Shown piece by piece: positions 54,390-64,000 of a stretch of 64,000 nucleotides of DNA. The DNA comes from Symbiodinium natans (taxonomy: Eukaryota; Sar; Dinophyceae; Suessiales; Symbiodiniaceae), in contig CAJNDS010002209.1 of assembly GCA_905221605.1 (NCBI GenBank), positions 484,164-548,163 of the forward strand. The letters are read 5' to 3'. The notes under the pieces are model-generated. The model saw nothing but the letters and a program-made list of their open reading frames with translations, had not been told where the DNA came from and ran no database searches. Every line of letters starts with the position of its first letter. Positions within the stretch are counted from its first letter, which is position 1. The position numbers and the translations under genes were made by a program.

Positions 54390-57300
54390 TCTTTGACGTG
54401 ACGAGGCATTAGTGAAGCCAGCTCACAGCCTGCTGCCATCATCGATACCAATATTCGCGGAATAGCAGCTTTGCATTTAGCGTTGCACAAGAGTAATTCC
54501 CGATAGACAACGTCTGCGAAGTCGACCGTGTAATAGATGTTCCTTACTCTGCGCAAGGTACTTGAGCCGTCCACCGTTGCTTTGTTCCAGAATTGTGGTC
54601 CAGCGCCAGAGAACACCAGCCGAATAGACCGATCAATGGCGTTGGTGTTATCAGTCAGCGGCGGTGACACCGTTTCCCGGAGAATTTCAGCACTTCTGGC
54701 TATGTAACAGGAACTCGTCCGCGAAGCAATTTGATCGCTGTCGAAAAGTGCACACACGATCTTTAATTGTTTTGTGCCACTGCAAACACATTGCCGTCGC
54801 TCGGCGTGGTAAACACGAATGTGATCACTGAGTCGAGCAGGGCGATTGAAGACGCGAAAAGGACATAAAGGGCACCGCCTTTCTCGATTTCTTTGCATAA
54901 CGCTTGCGACTTCATTTTTCATGCTGGCCAAGAGAATGTCTCCGACAGTGACCATCGGCTCCTCATCTTCATCTTCCTCATACGGACCAGCAGCATGACA
55001 CTCATCGGCAGAGTCATCGTCCGGTCCGGCGTATTCGCAATGGTCGGCCATTCCCTCAGCCCAATCACCATCGACGACATTAGCACCTGCATGTAGCTGC
55101 AGTAATATGGATGAATCATTGTTGGCAACTTCCCTTTCCGCGACCTTGCGCTTCTTGTCGAAGAGCTTGAACGTGACCAAGCTGGCACCGTCAATGGCAT
55201 CATCTGCAAACTTGCGCAGCTCCTCCCGCTTCATTTTCATAACGAATTTTCCATCACTGAGTTCCACATTCCCGTCGTCTTGTACTTTGCATGACACGCA
55301 GTGCGGCCTTCCTTGGTCTTCGGAGTGCAACAAATAGAGACCTGGTTCCTGGACATCTAAGCCTAGAGACGGACAGACGTGTAGGCTTGCGAACGCAATC
55401 ACGTCTGCGTACGACCGAGATCCAACTCTCAAAGCCTCGGTGTTCTGCTGCGAACTCTTGCACAGCTCTGAAATCACGGCCTGTTTCTTCGTTGGCAGCA
55501 GTCGGCTGACTGCAAGGGGAATGCAGTTGCCTGGCTGCAGCAACTGCTGCTCCACCTCAGTTTCTTCTCGATCTGACACCCCATTGCACAGCTCCCTAAA
55601 ATATAAATGCCTTTTCTCGAGAATCTTGACTTTGAAGCCTGTTGTGTCAAGAATCGCAGCCTCGGATTTTTTGCAAAGGTCCTCGATGCTCTGAGCTTCT
55701 TCAAGGCCGCCAACGCGCAGGCCATCAAAGTGCAGGGACAAGTGGTTGTGGGTAATGGTGCTCATATAGTCTTCCCACGCTTCCAGCGCCCAGTCTTCCA
55801 CAGCAGCGTAGAGATAGAACAAGGCCGAGGCCTGAGGATTTCGTTTTTCTTCCATGGATCTGACTCTTTCAAACACTTGAGGCAGCAGCGAACACGCTAG
55901 CCATCGCAGACATCGTGCAGTCCTTTGGAAATTGAGTAGAAATCCGTTGTTGCTGTGCGATGTAGGAATACAACCACCGAATAAGACTTCATGAAGCATC
56001 TTCTTGCCCAACTTCACTGAAGTTTTCAGCTCTGAAAGGCACACATCATCCCTTGCTTCTGCACACTGCTCAAGAGGTTCCCAAATATATTCGGGAAGCT
56101 CCTCTTTTGCGCCAAGCTTGAGGAGCAGCTGGTGTAGCAATGTGAACACTGAATTCTCAATGTCCAAGTCGCGTGTGGCGGGGCAAAGAAACCGTAGCAT
56201 CTTCCTTGAGCAACTTTGCGCACCGAAGCCTTGCAAGTAGGCTCGGGTGCGCAGCATGTCCTGAAAATTCCGATTATAAATGCATCTTGTAGCTGGAACC
56301 AGACTGGTTTTGGAACTCAATCGAATCTTCTTCTGAGACGCGCCATCAGCAGACTGCGCCGCGTCCGATAAGTCGTTGTGCGCGAGATCTGAGAATGTCT
56401 TCTCGGTGGCTTGAAGCTTGCGAAGGCGCTCCTCAGTCTCCTTGATCTTCTCAGAAATCTCAGGCGGCGCTTTCCCGCGACCTCGCTTCTTCAACTTCTT
56501 TAAGCCGGCCTCAAGGTACGACAGAACGGTACAGACGTTGGATTCTCGATCTGGGCAGCTTGATATATAGTTCATGAGACTGTGTTTATCATGCATCTCG
56601 TTGTGAACAGTGTCTGCCGGAAGAACTTCAAGTTCGGGAAACACATCAAATAATTTCTTGTCCAGTTTAATGGCAGGCAACACCGCATCCTTCAACTGGG
56701 CATGGTCTTCTCCTGCCTGAAGAAGAAAGCCCTCTGACAATAGAGCTTTCCACATGTCCTCTCTCGACATGTCTGCAGGATGCTCCAGTGGCAATTTCAG
56801 GTATTTAAACATACCCGCAGTGAAAACACCTTTGCCCTTAGACAGGCAAAAGTCCCTGACCGCGTTTGCTACATTCTTCAGCAGCACCAACTTTTCCTTC
56901 ATCAACTCTTGGCTTGTGGTGTCCACTGGAATCTGCAGCAGGTCATCGTTGATGATTTCTGATCTTTTCTTCGGAGCCAAGCCGCAAGCCTCTCGCATCA
57001 GGTCCTCCGTCAGCGGTTTGTTGGCATAGGCTTCGATCAAGTCAAGGCATTCTGCTGCGCTGTACAAAGTTTCGAACGCATGCTGTATCTGCAAAGCTGC
57101 TGCAATGCATGGACCACTTCTCAAAAATTCTTTCAGAGAATCATCCCTGCAGAAGTAACCGTCCAGGTGCGCGTCTGGATAGGAGTTGCGGATGACATGT
57201 TCATTAATGAAGCGAGCCATTGGTTTCCACACCAGTGATCGTCTGAGAATAGATGGAAAGTTTGCTTCTGTGACTCCCATAAATCTCATAATCCTGTTGA

Positions 57301-57582
57301 CTTCGCAACGCTTCCACCCAACCAGCTCGATCATACGTGTGCTCATTCCATATGGCCTGCGGCCGGCAATTCCGTCCGCGGACATAGTTTTCTTGTATAA
57401 ATCTTCCCTCATGCGCCTATTGGTTTCGGGTGCTTCCTGCGCAGTCAACATGATGGCGCCCGCCGCCTGCTCCACTTGCTTGCGCATCTCTGTCTCATCA
57501 TACCAGATGTTGGGATCAATGAATTTATGGCTGGGCGAGTAAACTGCGTCGAGGTGAGCGCTGTAAAGCGACTGGCCAACTC
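54347..57582 (-). CDS. Giant element protein: NTPase core to C2H2 finger exon
   Basis: The frame runs from the acceptor TCTTAG (exon start 57582) to TGA at 54347, 1046 codons from the first ATG plus 31 upstream. It begins with GVGQSLYS, the second half of a P-loop whose first half is on the previous exon. A hydrophobic strand ending TAQEAP follows as a Walker-B-like element. GVTEANFPSILRRSLVWKPM matches the sensor/arginine-finger region of D5-type (SF3-like) helicases. A C2H2 finger (CPLC..H....H) lies around codons 870-895. The last residues (HVKDWWPIIEDIF) lead into the transposase part in another frame. The likely role is an ATP-driven DNA remodelling step for the element. The D5 assignment is by motif only. 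Confidence 0.65.
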
Positions 57583-57672
57583 CTAAGACAAGCGCAGTAG
57601 TAGGACTTGCAGCGAAACTTGTTATTAATCAAAGCAACAACAGAAGCACTATAATATTTTGGCTCAAGGCAC

Positions 57673-57757
57673 CTCCAGGACTAACGCCGATGAAGCAGCG
57701 AACTATGTTGTCACCACGCTTTGCAAGACTGATCGCCGCCTGGCAGCATTGGAAAAC
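57673..57757 (-). CDS. Giant element protein: P-loop exon
   Basis: An 85-nt exon between the acceptor CTAAG (57758-57762) and a GT donor at 57672. It encodes VFQCCQAAISLAKRGDN and ends in RCFIGVSPGG, the first half of a Walker A loop. A 90-nt intron (57583-57672) then joins GG to VGQS in phase. The resulting loop G-x-x-P-G-G-V-G-Q-S has Gln where the Walker lysine normally stands. The same exon is duplicated in inverted orientation at 52524. Confidence 0.75.
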
Positions 57758-57869
57758 CTTAGATTGCAGGGGAAACACAACGGTAGCGCAGCCATGATGT
57801 CTTATGAACACAAACACCTCAGACTAGGCTGTTGTTATGCTTCAGTGCTCCCTCAGATAGACCAGCAAC

Positions 57870-60389
57870 TTCATTGTTGAGCCAGAATGTTTCCATGTAG
57901 AAGCGATCCAGCCTCTCGGAAGCTTCCTGCAATACTGGATCGGGGAGACTTGGCCGCAGAGCATGCGGAATGTGCAGATAAATATTGTCGCTTGGTCGCC
58001 CTTCGACCCAAGTCACGTGGCTGCCGTCTCCGCGGTCGTAATGTAGGGCGCAGTCCAAATAGCTAACACCAGCAGCACGAGTCTGCGCACTGTCGCACCA
58101 CTCCACAACAAGGTTAAATATCTTGTCCTCGATCAATTTGTTTTGCAAAGTCCACCCAGCCTTGGACAAAGCATCGGCCGTGCGGGCACCTCTGCTTCCG
58201 TGCTCAGCGCCTCCTCCTTCCTCCGCGCCCGCTTGTTCCGCTGCAGGCCGGCCTCGCTGCGCTTTTCTAGGTAAGCAACTCTGCGCCTTGTCTTCACAGG
58301 CGTTGAGCAGCTGGACATCAGAGCCATTGCAATTTGCGTGAAGAGCATCGATGTTGCTCAGAACTTCGTCGTCGTTTCGCATGGAATCACCTTCCATCAG
58401 TCTGAATAGACCTTCTAGTCGAAGACAAAATTTCTTGCAACGAGCGAGCGTCCCTTCTGGCGGAACGCCCCGATGCAGCGTGAAGGCGCCGTGGTGGAAA
58501 AAATAAAGATTTCCTGAGTGGCAGCGCATGTGTGTGTCGCCTTCGACTATCCACAGAAGCATCACCAACTCTCTCACATGCACATCGGTAAGGCGCAGCC
58601 GGTAAACTGCAAGGGCGCCAATGCACAGTCGCAGCAGATCCTCTTGCAGATGTGGAAAACGTTGTGTAGCCTGCGCGCGAAGAGTACGTATCTTCTGTGG
58701 AATCGTGGCCTCTGTGACATTCTGCAAAGGTGCCACGGTTCTCAGCGATCTTTGTGCAATGGTTCGTAGCTGACGGAAGGACTCCTTGAATTCTGGTATG
58801 CTTGTTGGAGCGCCCTCTTTGCGACGACGCTGCCGCGCCCGGGCCAGCACTTCGCTATTGAAATCATTCCCCACTACATCATGCGGCGACAAGTCTCTGC
58901 ACGTCGGCTCCTGGGAGAGCTGTTGCTCGGGTGCTTGCCGAGCGGCTTCGTCGCGGAGCACGGCCTCGTTCGTCTCAGGAGCCAGGAGCAGATCGCGAGG
59001 GACTTCTATGTCCTCGTCCGGCGCTTCCCCATAGTCTGGAAGGTCGAAGGATGCTTGGCTTTGCGCCTCGTCCATAGCGCTGGAACCCCCAAGACAGTCC
59101 CTGTCAGCGCAGCGGTGCAGGATCTCGCGAAGCTCCTCATCTGAGCTCGGGTAGTCGCCTGGCAAGCCTTGACGAGCTGAAAACCCTTGACTCAGAAGCG
59201 ATGATCGCTGCCAGATCGGATGTCCTGTAGCCGTGCCAGGGAGCAACTCGAAGGGAAGCCACTCATGACCATCTGCGTACCAGACTCCCAAGTTCGCTCG
59301 AATCAGGACCGGGTGAATGCACATTGGAATTGCAGCCATGGCCAGCTGGTTGCTTTCATCGGAACGAACGCGCACATGGTGCAATACTAGTGCGCAGTGT
59401 GCTTTGTGCAAAGAGCCCAAGCGTCCAGCTCGTGCGGCGCGGATGTAGCATCGACCCTGGACCTGGCCTAGCGGTTTCTTGCAAAGAGCACATATATTTT
59501 GTTCTGTGCTCGTAGTCGGAACTTGACTTGAGGGCGAGTAATTTGGAAACATGACGAGCTGAAGCAATGTTTGCGGAGGAAGCCAAGCAAGGCTGTCGTG
59601 CTCGGTAAGCAAAACATCTCCGAACTCTAGTCCATAAAAGCGGTTTTCGTTGGGATGAAACCAAGCCCGGCGTGCTAGGAATGCCCAAAGTTCAGACCAG
59701 GTCGGCGTATCTTTGAAACGAATAACCATAGCTCTTGAGAGCGGACGTGCTCCAATCCTCAGAAGAAAATAACGCGGATTTGGTGTCGCGGCATTGCAAA
59801 GCGGCAGTGGAGGCACGACCATAAACAGCAGTGACGCTATATCCAGACCGTAGGTGACGACCGGAAGTACTTCGGAGCCGGAGGCCCAGAAGTTGCGGTC
59901 GCTACCAACACGCACGATCGGAATTTGGCCCGGCTGCGCCTGCATCCGAGTGGATGGTATCCCTGGCATCTGAAAGACCCAAATTGTTTTTGGTTGCTCA
60001 CAAGGAGCATAGATCTCCGGACAGGAATCACGCAGTGCTGTAGAACCTCCATTGCAATCTTCTGCCACACGCTCAGAAACTTCTGGGCAGTCAACCAAAG
60101 CCTGGCTGGCGCCGCCCAGCACATGCAACGCAGGTCGCTTTTCTTCAATGGAAGAAAGTCGCACGGGTCCTTCGTCGACTTGGTGCGATTCTTTAGAGCC
60201 CTGCTTTTCTTCTTGAACCAAGTAACATTGAAGCGTCACAGCAGCGGTTCCGGCTTCGCTGCGCCAGAGATCTGGAAGAACACTGCCGTCTTCTGGATCG
60301 GCCAATTCAATCAGGAAGCTCTGCTTTGCAAGCGGCAGCTTCTCGGCTTCTGCACGGAGGTACCGGAAAAGCATTTTGTGCCTGTGCTG
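57870..60389 (-). CDS. Giant element protein: large linker exon with a Cys/His cluster
   Basis: Open frame of about 840 codons from ATG near 60374 (exon possibly from 60389 after TTTTTTTTCAG) to WLNNE at 57870, where a GT donor (57869) starts a 112-nt intron. A Cys/His cluster (CALCKKP...H..HC) lies near codons 295-330. Around codons 560-680 a helical segment (LLRLCIGALAVYRLRLTDVH) precedes the NTPase. Acidic and Ser-rich linkers separate these parts. No catalytic motif was recognised. The order places it directly upstream of the P-loop, where D5-type proteins carry an accessory domain, but this is inference. Confidence 0.65.
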
Positions 60390-60429
60390 CTGAAAAAAAA
60401 TCTAGAATGACTCGTGCTCTGTAGAGCAC

Positions 60430-60817
60430 GCGTTCCCATCTCCGTTTGCTCATGACTTGGCGTTCATGAGGATCTGGCAGTAGTTGCAAAAGGGCAGGAA
60501 TCTCCAGGAGGGTATGGACGTGCTTCTGTAGGATACCGACCACTGTCGCAGGGAACTTGCTGCCAGTGCCATGGGCTCGACCGGTCTGAAGTTCTTGCCA
60601 GAGCTCTCCTGCGTGCTTGTAGCATTGTGCCAGAGCACCAGTAACCTCCGCTAGAGCGGACCCGCCGACAAAATCCTTGTAATTCACGCGCCCACAAACA
60701 TCACAGGACCGCAGTGGCATGCTCTGCATGTGAGACGCACAGAACCAATGTCGACACGCGGGACAGACCGCCCACATATGAACCTCAATGGCCTGCTCCT
60801 TGCTGCATAGAGAACAC
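60430..60817 (-). CDS. Giant element protein: second zinc module exon
   Basis: From the acceptor CATGCCAG (exon start 60817) the frame encodes CSLC, CPACRHWFCASH and CDVCG, a treble-clef zinc pattern C-x2-C...C-x2-C-x4-C-x2-H...C-x2-C. This is followed by KDFVGGSALAEV and a helical region. It duplicates the module at 62051. The 3' limit is uncertain: a 40-nt GT..AG intron (60390-60429) would join it in phase to the next exon, which is short for an intron. Confidence 0.6.
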
Positions 60818-60986
60818 CTGGCATGGGAGAAAACACACTGAACTTCAAGCCTTGCACAATCTAGTCGGATTACGCCAACAAGACACACTGACACATTGAA
60901 GTTAAAGCGAATAAGCCTGATAGCACACACAGGACAACAATCCTTCGCCAGGATACAAACTGTATATATAAAGACAAACGTTTGGC

Positions 60987-62051
60987 CTGATAGAGGTGTC
61001 TTTTCGTCGCACAGGTGTCAGCAGTGGATTCAGGACTGGCTGCGTGCTCGAGCCATCTCTCGAAATAACCCACACAAACAATGTAGAGAATGCTGGAGGA
61101 GCTAGAGGTTCTTCACGAGCCAGGCGCCCCCCACCAAGTCTGCGTCCATTGAGCATCAGCTCAATGGACTGATTGTCCCACTTCAAGACAACCTCATTCG
61201 GAGAATTGGCTGCCGCGATCGCTTCAAGCACAGGGCCTGTTGGCCCTGCGACGGGCGTGGCGCCCGTTATTCCGAGGCTGACTCTGCAAGCATGAGTGTA
61301 TGGATTCTCCAGAAGCACGTATGAGCGTCGATTGCTGCCGTGAGTTTTTGCACCGACAAAAACACTTCTGGTGTTCGGCGCCAAAGTCAAAGAGAAACGG
61401 GCAGCTCCGAAAAGTGGATGACCTGACACCCAGCCACTCACATTTCTCCCTGGAAGATGGAGAGGAAGACATTGCCAAGACACCACCGCCCGAGGAGGTA
61501 TCTGGTGCAGAAGCGGCAGCTGCGGAATGTCAAAGCTAATGGATAAAGCCTGCCTGAAAAGATTGGCTGCTGCCAGCAGTGTTCGGTCACTGCGAGCAAG
61601 CTCCGGCACATTGAGAAATATGTGCTTTCCAACCCAGTATTCTTCATTGCCCATTGCTTCACTGGTCTCCCGACTGCAGGCGGCAAGTGCGCGAATGAAG
61701 TTGAAGTCTGAGCAGTAAAATGTCAGTCCATGTAGAAAGTTCGCAGGAACCTGGACAGGAGCTCTCGGTGAAGCGCACCGGCGCGGCCACCTTCGGGCGC
61801 CACCATGCGATTGTCTGCCCCGGGCATCTGTGTTCTCCCGAGTGCTGTGAAATTCATCAGAATCCAAGCCTGCGCCTTCCAAGATTTCGGAGCCGCCGAC
61901 GTAGTCCATGAACTGGTTCGGGCAACGAAGACAAAGCCTTCTCGGAGATCTTCGGGCGTGACGGTCGCACATCCAGGTCGAGCACAATGGGCAGACGACC
62001 CATCTTGGACTTGAGAGCACATCGTGGAATCCACAGAGCACGCAAGTGATC
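60987..62051 (-). CDS. Giant element protein: first zinc module plus second F-box/beta-sandwich
   Basis: From the acceptor GTCGCAG the frame encodes ITCVLCGF, CPLCSTWMCDRH and CLRC (treble-clef zinc pattern), then DYVGGSEIL. It is followed by an F-box-like helical stretch (FIRALAACSRETSEAM) and a SPRY-like beta-sandwich region (GWVSGHPLFGAARFSL, FVGAKTHGSNRRSY, VVLKWDNQSIELMLNGRR). It ends at an AG before a GC donor (60986) of a 169-nt intron. F-box and SPRY-like folds usually mediate protein-protein contacts, including ubiquitin ligase recruitment. The assignment is by pattern and moderate. Confidence 0.6.
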
Positions 62052-62127
62052 CTGCGACCCAAAGAACGGTGTCCGACTCACAACTGATGCAAATCTGAAA
62101 ACTACAACACAAAAGATTAAAACGCAT

Positions 62128-64000
62128 CTTTTGGAGGCAAGCAGCCTTGAGCGGTGGCAGACTGGCGACGGAAGAGGTTGCAACAGCACTTGTTCCTCCA
62201 CGCTACGAGATCGCATCCAGATGCGCAGGGAAAGCTTTGCCAGTGGGTCAGGGCCATCTAAAGCGTTTGCTCGAGTCCTTAAAGCCAACACACACGCTTC
62301 GTCAATCGAGAGCTCAAAGACATGTTCGCTCCATCGGACATCGAATCGATGAGAACGATTGGCGCGAAGACAAGGCCGGCCACTTACCACGCTTGGCTGA
62401 GGAGGCGAGCCGTGGAAACTGCAGGAAACAACGGAGTTGCTACGGAGAAGATTGTCGAGACGGCACGAAGCCTCCCTGCAGTCGCGCAGACTCGACCAGT
62501 CACGCACTCCGATATACATGCCCACTGCGGTTGCAGGCAGCCGCAATTCAAAACTGGCAGCGCCAACCAAGGGGTCGGAAGACTCGAACCCCGTCACAGG
62601 TCCGCTGCTGAACGGGACTGCACTCCAATCTAAAAGGACATTTTTTGGAAAGATCTGCATCATTGCCAGCTGTTTGACGCTTACGACAACCGCCTGCGCA
62701 GCCAGGTACACCTCGCGCATCCAACGCACTCTGCCGGTATCCTGAAACTCTTCAGTGTTCAGCGAGACAACTCGCCCACGCCAATGCTTGCCACTGCGAA
62801 CTGAATCCCGCATGGCCTTTGAAGTACTGGCTAAAGCATGGAGGTATTCGAACGAAAAAAAGAAGCTGGGGAGGCTGTGTAGAAGCTCTGCTGGAAAGGA
62901 CCCTCCAGCGACATCCAGCGGTGCGCGTGGATGCCTGGCTTGGGAGTACCAATCATGTCTCAAGTCCCAAATGCCATCATCGGAAGAATACGAGTCGAGG
63001 TCATCTTCTGTGGGCAAGTAAACAGCATGCACGGGCTGCGGCTGCGCGAGGTCCTGCCGAGCTTGGCCCTGGAAAGTTGAGACGTCCGGTGTTTCAAACT
63101 GGATCTCACGCCAAATCTCAACTATGTCAGCTGCAGATTCAGAAGCCTCTTTGCCGCCGCAGTAATCTGTCGAGCCTCCCCTTGCATCGCACCAAGCCGC
63201 CAGCATATCTTCTGTTTCTTTCTCAAGCCTTGGAACCTCGTCGACGAAAGCTGTTGGATAGTGCTCAGGATGACAACACACAACCAACATTCGAGCCACT
63301 CTGACGTCGTAATATTTTTCTAGTAGATGTCGATAGACATTCAGCTGCAGTCTGTAGTGAACTCCTGTGCAGTCTGCAAGGTGACATAGTGGAGAACGCA
63401 TATGGTAGGCTGAATTGAACTTGCCGGGTAGACCAGCAGTGCGTTTCCAGTCAACCAGTACCATCTCCCCGTTGGGAAGACGAGCGCAAAAGTCGATAGA
63501 TCCAGCAAGTCGTTCTTCGTCTCCAAAAATAGTCCACTCAGTTCGCCAAGCTGTGAGATCTTTTGCACACTTGGACAGAAACGAGCGCAACATTCTGACT
63601 TCAGGCGAAACCTGTGGCACAGAATGGCCATTGATGAGCGCTTCGAAAAGGTAATGCATGTAGGTGCCATAGTGCGCTGCCTCTCGGCCACGAGCCTCCC
63701 ACATTGCTTTGATGTCATCAGGAGACAAGGTAAGTTGGTCAAGCTCAGCTGCAATGTCTTGAGTTGAGGAAAGATCCCTTAGAAGCTGGCTGATACGCTC
63801 ATCATCTCTTGGGCTGCCAGAATACAGATCCAAAATTTCGGGACAGAAAATGCCAAGCCTGCTCATCCATGTAAAGGAGACTTCCGGTTTCAGGTACCCA
63901 GCCCGAGGCCAGTTCCTGCCGCTCATCATCCTGGCGATCACATTGTCCGCTTCAAACGGCGCGCAGAAAGCATGGATCATCCCAGTGACCGAGCCCAGGG
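62128..64000 (-). CDS. Giant element protein: PD-(D/E)XK nuclease and first F-box/beta-sandwich (partial)
   Basis: The frame is open through the window edge; ATG at 63980 is only the first inside it. The nuclease domain shows YGTYMHYLFE (GTxxH near codon 109, then E113), GSIDF (D163), VLVDWKRT (D177, K179) and YRLQLNVYRHLLE (Q212, Y216). This is the RecB/Cas4-type PD-(D/E)XK set with the QxxxY motif, so catalytic residues look complete. An F-box-like stretch (LHALASTSKAMRD) and a SPRY-like region follow at about codons 360-600. The domain would cut DNA, perhaps processing element ends. The 3' junction near 62128 is non-canonical; the intron may instead begin at GCG (62125). Confidence 0.75.

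Noticed and set aside
57655-57668. ATTTTGGCTCAAG on +, matching the 3' end of the dinoflagellate spliced leader as I recall it
   Set aside because: It lies antisense inside a well-supported intron, the 5' part of the leader is absent and the inverted copy differs, so chance is more likely.
62570-62610. tRNA-like GGTCGGAAGACTCGAACCCC on +
   Set aside because: It lies inside the coding exon of the nuclease gene and no cloverleaf can be completed.

Overview
The window reads as nuclear DNA of a eukaryote, probably a dinoflagellate (Symbiodiniaceae-like) or another alveolate. The reasons are: telomere-type TTTAGGG/CCCTAAA arrays, protein-coding signal in short exons, exon joins of the form AG|G with both GT and GC donors, long satellites and homopolymer C/G tracts, and a DDE transposase carrying a GTSSNEALH motif that I associate from memory with dinoflagellate genomes. 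There is no operon structure and no prokaryotic signal. The taxon is an inference; I could not run a search.

Layout. 1-6000: subtelomere-like mosaic of TTTAGGG and CCCTAAA blocks in both orientations, one block of the 8-mer CCCTAAAA, and two related purine-rich minisatellite modules. 6000-11600: low-copy DNA with a few degenerate coding fragments. 11600-17200: satellite zone, holding a TATACA microsatellite, a 2.2-kb palindromic ATTTAAAT satellite and about 15 copies of a 113-118-bp tandem repeat. 18379-18605: a possible tiny two-exon basic gene. 19339-23939: a 2.4-kb tandem duplication of a locus that seems to encode small secreted Cys-containing proteins. 24700-30300: microsatellites, hairpins and little recognisable coding. 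30363-32000: exons of a glutathione S-transferase (GST) on the + strand. 32886-38820: exons with RCC1-type repeats on the + strand, followed by unassigned coding-like exons to about 50600, with a MITE-like element, a 78-bp tandem repeat and a perfect hairpin between them. 50900-52200: telomere-like and tandem repeats.

52524-64000 is the most notable part. The - strand carries a giant intron-containing gene, open at the window edge. In order it contains a PD-(D/E)XK nuclease domain, two tandem copies of an F-box-like / beta-sandwich / treble-clef zinc module, a long unassigned segment with another Cys cluster, a P-loop NTPase resembling D5-type (SF3-like) helicases, a C2H2 finger, and finally a DDE transposase with all three acidic motifs. 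The transposase part is broken by frameshifts. A 221-bp inverted copy of the NTPase exon-intron junction lies just beyond the transposase end. This looks like a large self-mobilising element joining nuclease, helicase-like NTPase and transposase functions in one transcription unit. Single-gene organisation is inferred from in-phase splice junctions at several points.
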